A stretch of 64,000 nucleotides of DNA from Hyphococcus sp. (GTDB lineage Bacteria; Pseudomonadota; Alphaproteobacteria; Caulobacterales; Parvularculaceae): contig JANQON010000016.1 in NCBI GenBank assembly GCA_028289605.1, positions 186,001-250,000 of the forward strand. The letters run 5' to 3'. Shown piece by piece: positions 1 to 11,235 of the stretch. The translations under genes were made by a program, and so were the position numbers. Position 1 is the stretch's first letter. Each line of letters opens with the position of its first letter. The notes under the pieces are model-generated. The model was not told where the DNA came from, searched no databases, and saw nothing but the letters and a program-made list of their open reading frames with translations.

Positions 1-1313
1 AGTTCCTGAAACTGCCCGACGAGGTGCTCACCGCCTCCATGCGCGGGCATCAGAAGTACTTCTCGGTCAAGGATCCCAAGACAGGCCGGCTCGCCAACAA
101 ATTTGTTTGCGTCGCCAATATCGAGGCGCCGGACGGCGGCGCGGCAATGCGCACCGGATATGAGCGTGTTCTGACGGCGCGGCTGTCGGACGGCTGGTAT
201 CTTTACAATCAGGATCTCAAGACCAAACTCGAAGACCGCATCGCCGACCTCGACAAGGTGACCTTTTTCGAGGGTTTGGGATCTGTCGGCGACAAAGCGC
301 GCCGGGTTGCGGCGCTGGCGCGAGACCTTGCGCCGGCGGTCGGCGCCGACCCGGCCGCCGCGGAACGCGCCGCCATGCTCGCAAAGGCCGACCTCGTCTC
401 CGGCATGGTCTATGAGTTCCCGGAGCTTCAAGGCGTGATGGGGCGGTATTACGCGTTGGAAGAGGGTGAGCCCGCCGAGATCGCGGACGCGATCCGCGAT
501 CACTACAAACCCGCGGGCCAGGACGACGCTGTGCCGAGTGCGCCAGTCAGCGTCGCCGTAGCGCTGTCGGATAAGATTGACACGCTGACGGCGTTTTACG
601 CTATCGACAAAAAGCCAACCGGATCGAGTGATCCGTTTGCGCTTCGACGGAACGCGCTTGGCGCAATCAGCATAGCGCAAGAAACTTCAGTGCGGCTCAA
701 ACTGCGTGACGTTACTGCGAAACAGATTGAACGGTTAGAAGGTAAACTTCCCGAAGGCCGCACTCCGTTTTTGGTCTCTGCGGAACTGCTCGACTTCGTC
801 CACGATCGCTTGAAAGTCTATCTCCGCGACAAGGGCCATCGCCACGATCGAATTGATGCCATGCTGGCCGATGCAAACGGCCGGCTTGAGGATGATCTGG
901 TTTTGATTGTCTCTAAGCTTATGGCGCTCGATTCCTTCCTGAAGACCGACGACGGCGAAAACCTCGCCGCCGCGTATAAGCGTGCGGCGAACATCCTGAA
1001 AGCGGAGGAAAAGAAAAAGGCGCTGCCTGATAATCTCAGCGTTGTCGAAACGTCCCTGAAAGCGCCGGAAGAAAAGGCTCTGTTCAAGGCGCTGGAGATC
1101 GCGGAAAGCGATGCCGGTAAGGCCGTGGGCGCGGAGGATTTCGGCGGCGCCATGGCGGCGCTCGCCCAGCTGCGCGCGCCTCTCGACCAGTTTTTCGAGC
1201 ATGTCACGGTTAACGCCGAGGATGACCAGCTTCGCGCCAACCGCCTTGCGCTGCTGCAGCGGTTAATTGACGCCACGGCGACCACCGCTGATTTCTCACG
1301 GCTTGAAGGATGA
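1..1313 (+). CDS. glyS: Glycine--tRNA ligase beta subunit (5' end outside window)
   Basis: This is the C-terminal part of the beta subunit of the tetrameric glycyl-tRNA synthetase, which charges tRNA-Gly in the cytoplasm. The reading frame is open from the first complete codon at base 3 and gives about 437 residues, so roughly the first third of the usual ~690-residue protein lies upstream. The stretch LTASMRGHQKYF near the start and LSDKIDTL followed by GSSDPFALRRNALG are typical of GlyS, and the C-terminal part is the alpha-helical anticodon-binding region. The stop TGA overlaps the ATG of the next gene by four bases, so the two are probably translationally coupled. The alpha-subunit gene glyQ would be expected just upstream. 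Confidence 0.96.
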   Translation, partial: FLKLPDEVLTASMRGHQKYFSVKDPKTGRLANKFVCVANIEAPDGGAAMRTGYERVLTARLSDGWYLYNQDLKTKLEDRIADLDKVTFFEGLGSVGDKARRVAALARDLAPAVGADPAAAERAAMLAKADLVSGMVYEFPELQGVMGRYYALEEGEPAEIADAIRDHYKPAGQDDAVPSAPVSVAVALSDKIDTLTAFYAIDKKPTGSSDPFALRRNALGAISIAQETSVRLKLRDVTAKQIERLEGKLPEGRTPFLVSAELLDFVHDRLKVYLRDKGHRHDRIDAMLADANGRLEDDLVLIVSKLMALDSFLKTDDGENLAAAYKRAANILKAEEKKKALPDNLSVVETSLKAPEEKALFKALEIAESDAGKAVGAEDFGGAMAALAQLRAPLDQFFEHVTVNAEDDQLRANRLALLQRLIDATATTADFSRLEG

Positions 1314-2932
1314 GCGTTGATTCCGACGATCCGCGGCTGCGCGCTTCGATTGAGGCGTTTAATCGCGGCGATCTGAGCGGAGAGGCGTCATTTCTGGAAC
1401 CGTTGCTCGACGAACACCCCGACGATGTTCGTTTGCTGCAGCGGATGGGCGCGGTGGTTGCGCAACTCGGCGACCTCAAACGGGCGAAAGACTTTTTATC
1501 ACGGGCGCGCGACATTGATCCGGACAACATTTATGTCCTGCAGATGCTCGCTTGGATCGCCCGCAGACTGGGCGATCAGGACGAAGCCAATCGTCTCAAC
1601 GAAAGAGTCATGGCGCTCGATCCCGACAATGCGGCCCCGTACGTCGATCTCGGCCGATTCAACCTCGCGCAGGGCGAGATCGCCGCTGCGCTCGAGTGCT
1701 TCGAAAAAGCGCTTGCGATTGAACCGACCTCCGTCGACGCACTGGTCAGCCTGGCGTCCCTTTGCGAGCGGCGACACGAGTTTGAAGAAGCGCTGCGCTT
1801 TGCCGAGCGCGCCGTTGCGCTGGCGCCGGAGCACGGTCAGGCCAACATCACGCTGGCGCGGGTTGAACTGCGGTCCGGTCAGACGCAACGCGCTGTGGAG
1901 CGCATGCAGAATTTGCTGGCGACGGCGCGCATCAGCGAAGCAGACGCGGCGTCGGCGCTTTATCTAATCGGACAGGCGGTCGACAAGCTGGGCGATTTCG
2001 ATCACGCTTTTGTTGCGTTTCAATCAGCCAATAACATGTTGCATGAGCTGTATGGTCCGGCTGTGGCGTCGATGGATTCGGTCCTGGCGCCGGAGCGGTT
2101 GCAAAAGATTCACACGCATTTTGAAACCGAAGACGTCGCCGGCTGGACAACGGTCCCTGACGGGGAAAGGCCGGATCCGGTGTTTCTCGTCGGTTTCCCG
2201 CGCTCCGGGACAACGCTGTTGGACCAGGTCCTCAACGCCCACAGCGCCATCGATACGCTGGAGGAGAAAGAACACCTTATCGACGTTCGCAATGAACTGG
2301 TCAGGCCCGACGGCGGACTCGCCGGTTTAGCCGGGATGACGAAAGACGACGTCGACGCGTATCGACAAAAATACTGGTCGCGGGTGCGCGAAAACGCCGG
2401 ACGCGATCTTGCGGGCGGGATCCTGATCGACAAGATGCCGCTCAATACCATCCTGCTCGGCCTGATTTATCGCCTGTTTCCCAAAGCGAAGATCATCTTC
2501 GCGGTCCGTGATCCGCGGGATGTTGTCTTGAGCTGTTTTCAACAACGGTTCGGCGTCAATGTCGCCATGTATCAGCTGCTCAAACTCGAAACGGCCGCGG
2601 CTTACTACGATCAGGTCATGAAAATCGGCGCGGCGTGTCGGCAGCGTCTGCCGCTCGACCTTCATATTGTCCGATATGAGGACGTGGTCGGCGATATGGA
2701 ATCCACGGTTGCGGATCTGCTCGCCTTTCTGGGTCTCCCATGGGAGGCGCAAATGGCGGATTATCGCGACCAGGCCCGTCGTCGCTGGATTACGACGCCA
2801 AGCGCCGAGCAAGTGATCGAGCCGCTCTACGATACGTCGATCGGCAAGTGGCGCAGCTACCGGCGCCATATGGAGCCGGTGCTTTCCGTACTTGAGCCAT
2901 GGGTCGACGCCTTCGGCTATGAGGCGTCTTAA
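1310..2932 (+). CDS. TPR-repeat sulfotransferase family protein
   Basis: This 540-residue protein has two parts. About residues 10-260 are tetratricopeptide repeats (for example the segments ending in ALDPDN and ALAIEP), which usually bind protein partners. About residues 285-535 are a sulfotransferase domain. The PAPS-binding loop is visible as FPRSGTT at about 294-300, and the 3'-phosphate-binding motif as FAVRDPRD near 397. No signal peptide or membrane segment is seen, so it is probably cytoplasmic. The acceptor cannot be read from the sequence. It starts inside the glyS stop codon (ATGA overlap), which implies co-transcription with glyS. The family call is firm, the substrate unknown. 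Confidence 0.9.
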   Translation: MSVDSDDPRLRASIEAFNRGDLSGEASFLEPLLDEHPDDVRLLQRMGAVVAQLGDLKRAKDFLSRARDIDPDNIYVLQMLAWIARRLGDQDEANRLNERVMALDPDNAAPYVDLGRFNLAQGEIAAALECFEKALAIEPTSVDALVSLASLCERRHEFEEALRFAERAVALAPEHGQANITLARVELRSGQTQRAVERMQNLLATARISEADAASALYLIGQAVDKLGDFDHAFVAFQSANNMLHELYGPAVASMDSVLAPERLQKIHTHFETEDVAGWTTVPDGERPDPVFLVGFPRSGTTLLDQVLNAHSAIDTLEEKEHLIDVRNELVRPDGGLAGLAGMTKDDVDAYRQKYWSRVRENAGRDLAGGILIDKMPLNTILLGLIYRLFPKAKIIFAVRDPRDVVLSCFQQRFGVNVAMYQLLKLETAAAYYDQVMKIGAACRQRLPLDLHIVRYEDVVGDMESTVADLLAFLGLPWEAQMADYRDQARRRWITTPSAEQVIEPLYDTSIGKWRSYRRHMEPVLSVLEPWVDAFGYEAS

Positions 2933-2944
2933 CCGAAGGCGGCG

Positions 2945-2982
2945 CCGGTCAGCGCGCGCCAGAACAAACGCGCACTGACCGG
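2945..2982 (+). terminator. Possible hairpin terminator after the glyS operon
   Basis: An inverted repeat with 13-base arms (2945-2957 and 2970-2982, one mismatch) lies 12 bases after the sulfotransferase stop codon. No T-run follows, so it may be a processing or stabilising hairpin rather than a classical intrinsic terminator. The rest of the gap to 3098 shows nothing else. Confidence 0.4.
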
Positions 2983-3098
2983 CCGGCGGTGCTTCGGCGA
3001 CCGTGATGAAGGGGACGCCGCCGTAACCGCTGTCTGCTCGAAACCGAGAGGGCGATGGGGGGGGAGGGATCGCGCCCGGCTTCGAGAAGGGGCTTGCG

Positions 3099-3344
3099 CT
3101 AGCGTTCCTTCGGTTGCGCGGAAGCGGCCTTCCACTGGTCGAATTCGCCGCGCGAAAGTTCGCCCGAACCATCCGCGTCATAGGCGGCGAATTCTTCCGT
3201 CGAAACATTCGGCGCCGCGGCTTGCACCTCGGCGATCGACAATCCGCCGGATCCGTCGGTGTCGAGCGCGTCAAAGTCGGCGGCGTAAGCGGCGCCGGCT
3301 ATGATGCTGAGCGCGGCGGCGGCGGTGAGAATGCGAAGAGTCAT
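3099..3344 (-). CDS. Small exported EF-hand protein
   Basis: This 81-residue protein starts with a cleavable signal peptide (MTLRILTAAAALSIIAGAAYA), so it should be periplasmic or secreted. It then carries two canonical 12-residue calcium-binding loops, DTDGSGGLSIAE and DADGSGELSRGE, each with acidic or polar residues at positions 1, 3, 5 and 12. I chose the ATG at 3344 because a GGAG ribosome site sits just before it and the signal peptide begins there. An upstream in-frame start at 3395 would add 17 residues that spoil the signal. It is a single gene with no obvious operon partner. The calcium-binding call follows from the loops; the role is unknown. Confidence 0.85.
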   Translation of the reverse strand: MTLRILTAAAALSIIAGAAYAADFDALDTDGSGGLSIAEVQAAAPNVSTEEFAAYDADGSGELSRGEFDQWKAASAQPKER

Positions 3345-3533
3345 AGTGGGTCTCCTTTCAGTGATTACGAAAGGACGGCCGCTGCTCGGGTCCAAGCCGA
3401 TCCCCTCAAATACTTGTCGGAGTCGGCAACGCCGTCGAGGGAAAGATCGTGCCTGTTCCCTAAAAACACAAATAAAATACGTGTAAGGATGTATTTGAAT
3501 TCATATTAAAGTCGCGACAGAATTGAACGCCGC

Positions 3534-5108
3534 TTAAGTCGGGTCTCGCCTTGCGTGCAGCCCGAACACGCGCGACAGCAACGGTCGCGGTTCGCCATGC
3601 GGCGTGTCTTTGTATCCAGCGGCTCTCTCCGCGCTAGGAAAAAACAAATAGGCGCACATCAAAATGTAAGCCGCGTAATCCCAGGCGACCGCCAGCGCCC
3701 AGATATCAGAAAAGACATTGGCGTTTTTTAAGACAGCGTCTCGCGGCGTGATGGTCGAAAGGCCGGGAACGACCTCCGCTGTGACAACGGCCAGCGTGCG
3801 CGAAATGCGTACCTCGCCGGCGGGTTCCGCCGCCGGAGAGAACACTTCATCGAATATCCCTAGGCCGCGCGCCGGATATCGCTCAGCGTAGGATTTGATC
3901 GGAACGGGCGGTTTGGTGAGTTTCTGGCTGCGCACCAACGACTTCAGGGCCGCTTCCACTTCACTGGCGTAGCGATCGATGGCGCTGCGCTGCGCTGCGC
4001 TCATGCGGGCGCCGACCGGCTTGGGATTGGCGCGGTAAAAACTGTCGAGCTGTGCGTCAAGCAACGTTTCGATGCGCCGGTCCTGACGCCAGCGGTTGAG
4101 GACGCTGGCGAAGTCGTTGAATGCGGTTTCAAATTCGCGCGCCCACAGATCGTAATTCTCGTGGGCGTTGCGCGAAAGCATGGTTTTCAATTTGTCCGTG
4201 CGCTCGGCGCAAATGGAAGGCGCGTACGGGTCCGCGCCGGACGGATCCGCGCCGCGAACGATATCCTCAACGCTGGCGCCCAGGCTGGCGTACCACAGCG
4301 CGAGACCTTCGAAATAGTCGAACACCGCGCCGACGCCCGCAGCGCCTGACTGCGCCCCCGACTCGCGTTCGTTGCGCGCCGCGCGGGCGAGGTCGCTGAC
4401 GGATATTTTCAGATCCTGAAGAAACAGAAAGTCTTTTTGGCGATAGGCCGCGATGCCGGCGCATTCCCGCTGCAGCCGGTCGATCTCATATTGGTATGTG
4501 TGCCGGACGGCGTCGACGCCGCCGACCCCGACAACGGTCGTCCAGGTCGAAACGAAAAAAAGGATGATCGCCAAGACGGGTATGACGACGAACAGCTTCA
4601 GGCATCGTTCCAGAAAAAACGCGGCGTCTCCCACCGCGCCTTTGCCAAGATCGCGAAACCAGTCTCGATGGCGGACAAGCTCCGCGCCGCCGACCCAAAT
4701 GGCGACCGCGAGGACAAAGACGAAAACCCCGAACGCCGGCGGCAGGACAGCGTTACGCAGCAGATCCTCGTTTTCCTGAGAAGTAATCAGCGAAAAGCCG
4801 ATGGCCGAGCTCACCGCACTGAAAAAACCGGACGAGACCGCGACGACGATAAAAAGCCGATTGAAGAGAGAGGATCCCTTCAGCGGCTTCGCCGTCAAGA
4901 CAGATCCCACGACGACGCCCATGATCGCAATCACCGCAATCACGGCGCTGATGGCCGGGATCGAACCGGCGGTGACGGTTCCCGAAGTGATGGTTCCGGC
5001 GGTTACGGTTAATGCGTCCGCGGCCTTCGCCGGTTCCAGCGGCGGCAAAGCCGCGAAAAACACGATCGCGCACTTGATCGCTGGTCTGTTGGCCGAATGC
5101 CTCGCCAT
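3534..5108 (-). CDS. Unrecognised multi-pass membrane protein with large soluble domain
   Basis: I do not recognise this protein of about 524 residues. It appears to start with a signal peptide (ending around AKA-ADA). A short run of pentad repeats TVTAG/TITSG/TVTAG follows. Then come four strongly hydrophobic segments at about 50-72, 82-108, 118-140 and 165-190, a soluble region of about 270 residues that is largely helical and charged, with isolated cysteines in RECAG and SICAE, and a last hydrophobic segment near 465-495. The start is uncertain: the frame stays open to 5363, and I chose the ATG at 5108 because the signal peptide begins there. It stands alone and is divergent from ppdK. Confidence 0.7.
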   Translation of the reverse strand: MARHSANRPAIKCAIVFFAALPPLEPAKAADALTVTAGTITSGTVTAGSIPAISAVIAVIAIMGVVVGSVLTAKPLKGSSLFNRLFIVVAVSSGFFSAVSSAIGFSLITSQENEDLLRNAVLPPAFGVFVFVLAVAIWVGGAELVRHRDWFRDLGKGAVGDAAFFLERCLKLFVVIPVLAIILFFVSTWTTVVGVGGVDAVRHTYQYEIDRLQRECAGIAAYRQKDFLFLQDLKISVSDLARAARNERESGAQSGAAGVGAVFDYFEGLALWYASLGASVEDIVRGADPSGADPYAPSICAERTDKLKTMLSRNAHENYDLWAREFETAFNDFASVLNRWRQDRRIETLLDAQLDSFYRANPKPVGARMSAAQRSAIDRYASEVEAALKSLVRSQKLTKPPVPIKSYAERYPARGLGIFDEVFSPAAEPAGEVRISRTLAVVTAEVVPGLSTITPRDAVLKNANVFSDIWALAVAWDYAAYILMCAYLFFPSAERAAGYKDTPHGEPRPLLSRVFGLHARRDPT

Positions 5109-5402
5109 TCCCTTCGCGCCGTTCTGGTCCCGTTTGCGCCGTTCTGGCCGCCTCGAGCTAAGTCGCCTCGGGAATGCGCCGCCCGCTTGATACGAGACGA
5201 TATCACGCGGTGAGGGCGTCCCGAATCGAGCAAACGTCATGGGAATCTGCATTTTTGCATATGTGACGTTGCAACTGCGGCATTTTCCGTCTTGGCCAAT
5301 GGCGGGCGGCGCCCTATGCCATCCCGGCCTTTGGGAGGCGCATTTTTTGCTTGCGTTAAGCAAGAACAGCGTGTCTGCGCTGCACGGAAATGAGAGGGAT
5401 GT
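5109..5402. other. Divergent intergenic region before ppdK
   Basis: This stretch separates the unrecognised membrane protein and ppdK and should hold both promoters. I see a short inverted repeat, CTTGC-GTTAA-GCAAG, at 5350-5364 about 40 bases before ppdK, which could be an operator. Nothing else is clear. Part of the region could be coding if the membrane protein starts further upstream. Confidence 0.35.
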
Positions 5403-8078
<2,676 letters not shown>

Positions 8079-8226
8079 CGGACGCTGCGAATTGACCGTG
8101 TGACGCCCTGTTAGGATAAAGGCAGCAAAAACAACGGGTTGATTTGCATGCTGTAATCTGAAAAAGGGTTAAGGCGCCGAAATTTGAATTGCGGCTCTAG
8201 ATCGGGGGCGCCATATGACACCCCGG

Positions 8227-8260
8227 TTAAGCGCCTGATATCGGGCGCTTAATGAATTTT
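8227..8260 (+). terminator. Intrinsic terminator downstream of ppdK
   Basis: A perfect 9-bp stem (TTAAGCGCC at 8227-8235 pairing with GGCGCTTAA at 8244-8252) with an 8-base loop is followed closely by TGAATTTT. It lies about 150 bases after the ppdK stop and just before the cell wall hydrolase gene. Confidence 0.6.
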
Positions 8261-8280
8261 GGCCGGTAGTTTGCCTATTA

Positions 8281-9090
8281 TTGCGGCGAAGACCGAGGAA
8301 TTGGACGGAAGACTTGGCGAGACGTTTTGAACACAACGCCCATGAGGTGAGCTGGACGCTGCGCAGCTTGATGGCTGCGGGTCTCTTGAGCATTTGCGTG
8401 GTCGCCACCGCCATGAGCGTCTCCGTCAACGCCGATCGCGCTGAAGCGGTTCGGGAGACCGAACGCGCCGTCGCCCGCGAGGCCGCTCTTGTCGCCGATC
8501 TCGCCAACTATCTTGCGTCCGAGACCGCGGCGACGCGCAACGCCTTGACCGAGCCGCGCGTAAAGCCGGCGAAGCCGACATCGGCGTTGTTCCTTCTCGA
8601 TGACGACCCGGCGCAGAAGCTCGCCAATTTTGACTTTTCCACGCTCGCTGAAGCGCGCGTAGACGCGGCCGAGCGCACCTGCCTTGCGCAGGCAATCTAT
8701 TACGAAGCGCGATCAGAGCCGCGTATCGGTCAGGTCGCGGTTGCCGATGTGGTGCTCAATCGGGTGGCGAGCCGGCTCTATCCCGATACGATTTGCGATG
8801 TCGTCTTTCAGGGCTCCGAGCGTCGTACGGGGTGCCAGTTTTCGTTCACCTGCGACGGGTCGATGGATATCCGCCTGAACAAGCGCAAATGGGTCGCGTC
8901 TGAAGACCTTGCCGGCGCCATTCTGGCGGGCCTGCGCGCCCCGGTCAGCCGAAACGCCACGCACTATCACGCCGATTACGTCAGTCCATACTGGGCCCCC
9001 AAAATGAGCCCGACCGCGACCATCGGCACCCACAAGTTTTACCGTTTTCCAAGCCGGCGCATTAAGGAAGCCGCCCCCGCTGCGATGTAG
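8281..9090 (+). CDS. SleB-type cell wall hydrolase, membrane-anchored
   Basis: The protein (269 residues from the outermost start) has a short basic N-terminus, one hydrophobic segment (MAAGLLSICVVATAMSVSV) that should be a membrane anchor or uncleaved signal, a linker, and a C-terminal hydrolase_2/SleB domain. That domain contains CLAQAIYYEARSEP, VADVVLNRV and TGCQFSFTCDG, and in this family cleaves peptidoglycan. The glutamate in YYEARSE is the expected catalytic residue. The start is unsure: TTG at 8281 and TTG at 8314 are both possible and neither has a strong ribosome site; ATG at 8371 would begin at the hydrophobic segment. It is convergent with the tail-sheath gene, with only 24 bases between them. 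Confidence 0.85.
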   Translation: MRRRPRNWTEDLARRFEHNAHEVSWTLRSLMAAGLLSICVVATAMSVSVNADRAEAVRETERAVAREAALVADLANYLASETAATRNALTEPRVKPAKPTSALFLLDDDPAQKLANFDFSTLAEARVDAAERTCLAQAIYYEARSEPRIGQVAVADVVLNRVASRLYPDTICDVVFQGSERRTGCQFSFTCDGSMDIRLNKRKWVASEDLAGAILAGLRAPVSRNATHYHADYVSPYWAPKMSPTATIGTHKFYRFPSRRIKEAAPAAM

Positions 9091-9114
9091 CGGGCGCCGC
9101 GGTCAGAACGATTT

Positions 9115-10323
9115 CTATGCGGCCAGGGCCTTCAACGTCATTTTTATGATGACAAATTCCGCCGGCCTCAGCGGCGCAAAGCCGATCTGCAAATTCACAA
9201 CGCCGTTGTCGATGTCGGTTTGAGTCATCGTCGTTGAGCCGCATTGGACAAAGAACGCTTGGTTTGTCGATGCTCCAGGCAGGGCGCCGTCGCGAAAGAG
9301 CGTGTTCATAAAGGCTTCGACGCCGGACCGAATGCGCAGCCACAGCAGTTCTTCATTTCGCTCAAAAGCGGTCCACGTCATGGCCTTGTCAACGCTCTTT
9401 TCAATCATGTTGGAGAGCCGGCGCACGGCCACGTAACGCCATTCCGGATCCTGCGATAACGTGCGCGATCCCCAGATTACCGGTCCTGCTGACGGAAAAG
9501 TCCGAATAAGGTTGACGCTCTCGGCCGTAAGGAAGTCCTGTTCGGCATTGGTAACCGCATGCTCCGGCGCTGCGCCCAAGATGTTCGCAGAGAATCCCGC
9601 CGGCGCTTTCCAAACGCCGCCGGCCGCATCAGTGCGGGCGATCACGCCGGCGACCGCGCCGCTCGCCGCAATTGAGGGTGCAGATGATCCGGACACGGAG
9701 AGGCGCGGCGCAAACATCGCCGCGTCCCGATCGAAGAGTCCGACTGCATATCGCCAGTCGGCGACCAATGATTGCGCGTCGAAAGCGGCCTCGGTCTTGG
9801 GCGCGTCGATCAATAGCATTGCATGCTTGCGTTTGGCGGCGACGAGCGCAGCCGCGTAGGCGCGTCCCGCTGCAGATGGCGGGATGCGCGCGGCGATGGG
9901 CGCCGCGACGAGCCCGATGCCGGCGTCGCCCCGGCGGTCGATAAGATCGGCCAGGTTCGCCGATCCGTTCTCAAGATCAGCCGCTTTCACGTCGACTGTC
10001 GCCGCGCGCCGGCCGCCATTGACGAAGAAAAGCCTGATCTGTTCGCGCGCTTCCGGATCGACGGCGACGCCGGCGTGCAGCGCTGCGAACTCGCCGTAGG
10101 ACGTGAATGTTTTTTCCGACGTCATGCCGAAATCGTCGACGAAGAGCGCTCCGGAAAGTGAAACCCTTTTGATGACGCTCGGCGCAGGCGTCAGCTCCTC
10201 GACATAAACGCCGGGATAGGTGACTTGCTGCGAATGCGCCCGTGCGCCGGCGAATAGCGAAACCGCCATTGCGCCGGAACCGCTGAGAAACGCGCGGCGC
10301 CTGATGTCGCTCTGAGAACCCAT
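9115..10323 (-). CDS. Phage-tail-sheath-like protein with Tat signal peptide
   Basis: This 402-residue protein resembles sheath subunits of contractile phage tails and related injection systems. The N-terminal YPGVYVEEL, the middle LFFVNGGRRA and the C-terminal run with VIWGSRTLS, DPEWRYVAVRRL, AFFVQCGSTTMTQTDIDNG and RPAEFVIIKM follow the family along its length. Unlike ordinary sheath proteins, it starts with a twin-arginine signal: RRRAFLSG at residues 8-15, a hydrophobic stretch, and a possible cleavage site at ARA-H (27-30). It is therefore predicted to fold in the cytoplasm and be exported. The ATG at 10323 follows AGGGGAAG. No tube, baseplate, spike or AAA+ gene is in the window. It lies 63 bases downstream of nadC on the same strand. 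The family is clear from sequence; the role is unknown. Confidence 0.88.
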   Translation of the reverse strand: MGSQSDIRRRAFLSGSGAMAVSLFAGARAHSQQVTYPGVYVEELTPAPSVIKRVSLSGALFVDDFGMTSEKTFTSYGEFAALHAGVAVDPEAREQIRLFFVNGGRRAATVDVKAADLENGSANLADLIDRRGDAGIGLVAAPIAARIPPSAAGRAYAAALVAAKRKHAMLLIDAPKTEAAFDAQSLVADWRYAVGLFDRDAAMFAPRLSVSGSSAPSIAASGAVAGVIARTDAAGGVWKAPAGFSANILGAAPEHAVTNAEQDFLTAESVNLIRTFPSAGPVIWGSRTLSQDPEWRYVAVRRLSNMIEKSVDKAMTWTAFERNEELLWLRIRSGVEAFMNTLFRDGALPGASTNQAFFVQCGSTTMTQTDIDNGVVNLQIGFAPLRPAEFVIIKMTLKALAA

Positions 10324-10386
10324 GAGCGTCTTCCCCTTACCGGCAGAAGGTCGGTGGAATGGGAGAGGCTGTCAACAGGCGCTTGG

Positions 10387-11235
10387 TTAATGGACGTCCA
10401 AACCGAGATCGAGGGTCGGCGCAGAATGGGTGATCCAGCCGGACGAGATAATGTCGACGCCTGTCTCTGCGACGGCGCGGACGGTGTTCGCCGTGATGTT
10501 GCCTGACGCCTCGAGAACGGCGCGCCCCCGGTTGGCGGCGACGGCCTGTTTCATATCCTCGGCGGTCATATTGTCGAGCATAACGATATCGGCGCCGCCC
10601 GACAGCGCTTCTTCCAACTGATCGAGGCGATCGATTTCGACCTCGATTTTTACGGCGTGTCCGACCGACTGGCGCGCGGCGGAGAGAGCCTGGGCTATGC
10701 CGCCGGCGGCGGCGATATGGTTGTCCTTGATCATCACGGCGTCAAAGAGCCCAAAGCGGTGGTTGTGTCCGCCGCCGCAACGAACGGCGTACTTCTCGAA
10801 CGCCCTCAGGCCCGGTGTCGTCTTGCGCGTGCATACGATCTTCGCGCCCGTTCCCTTCACGGCTTCGACCAGCGCCGCCGTTGCGGTGGCGACGCCGGAC
10901 AAATGGCCGAGAAAATTCAGCGCGACCCTTTCCGCAGTCAGAATACCTCCGGCCGCGCCGTCGATCTTCATGACGACATCGTTTCTGGCGACCGCCGCGC
11001 CGTCGCCGCTCCGAACACTGACCTTGATGAAGGGGTCGACACGCCGAAAAGCCGCAATGGCGAGATCAACACCGCATATCACGCCTGCGGCGCGTGCGGC
11101 GATGGATGCGCTCATCTGAGCGTCGGCGGGAATGGTCGCGAGCGTCGTGATGTCGCCGGCAAGGCCTAAGTCCTCCGCCAGCGCATCCGCGACGGCTTTG
11201 TCAACCAAATGAGAAGGCAAAGCCGGCTCTGTCAT
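10387..11235 (-). CDS. nadC: Nicotinate-nucleotide pyrophosphorylase (quinolinate phosphoribosyltransferase)
   Basis: This 282-residue enzyme converts quinolinate and PRPP to nicotinate mononucleotide, the third step of de novo NAD synthesis. Family motifs are present: EDLGLAGDIT near the N-terminus, ERVALNFLGHLSG, TRKTTPGLRAFEKYAV with GGGHNHR, KDNH, and the C-terminal EASGNI and DIISSGWITHS. The length is normal. The start ATG overlaps the nadB stop by four bases (ATGA), so the two are translationally coupled. It is the last recognised NAD gene of the nadA-nadB-nadC run. Confidence 0.97.
   Translation of the reverse strand: MTEPALPSHLVDKAVADALAEDLGLAGDITTLATIPADAQMSASIAARAAGVICGVDLAIAAFRRVDPFIKVSVRSGDGAAVARNDVVMKIDGAAGGILTAERVALNFLGHLSGVATATAALVEAVKGTGAKIVCTRKTTPGLRAFEKYAVRCGGGHNHRFGLFDAVMIKDNHIAAAGGIAQALSAARQSVGHAVKIEVEIDRLDQLEEALSGGADIVMLDNMTAEDMKQAVAANRGRAVLEASGNITANTVRAVAETGVDIISSGWITHSAPTLDLGLDVH

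Noticed and set aside
9115-10323. Reading the sheath gene as part of a prophage or a complete contractile injection system
   Set aside because: No tube, baseplate, spike, terminase, capsid, integrase or AAA+ gene is found on either side; the neighbours are housekeeping genes.
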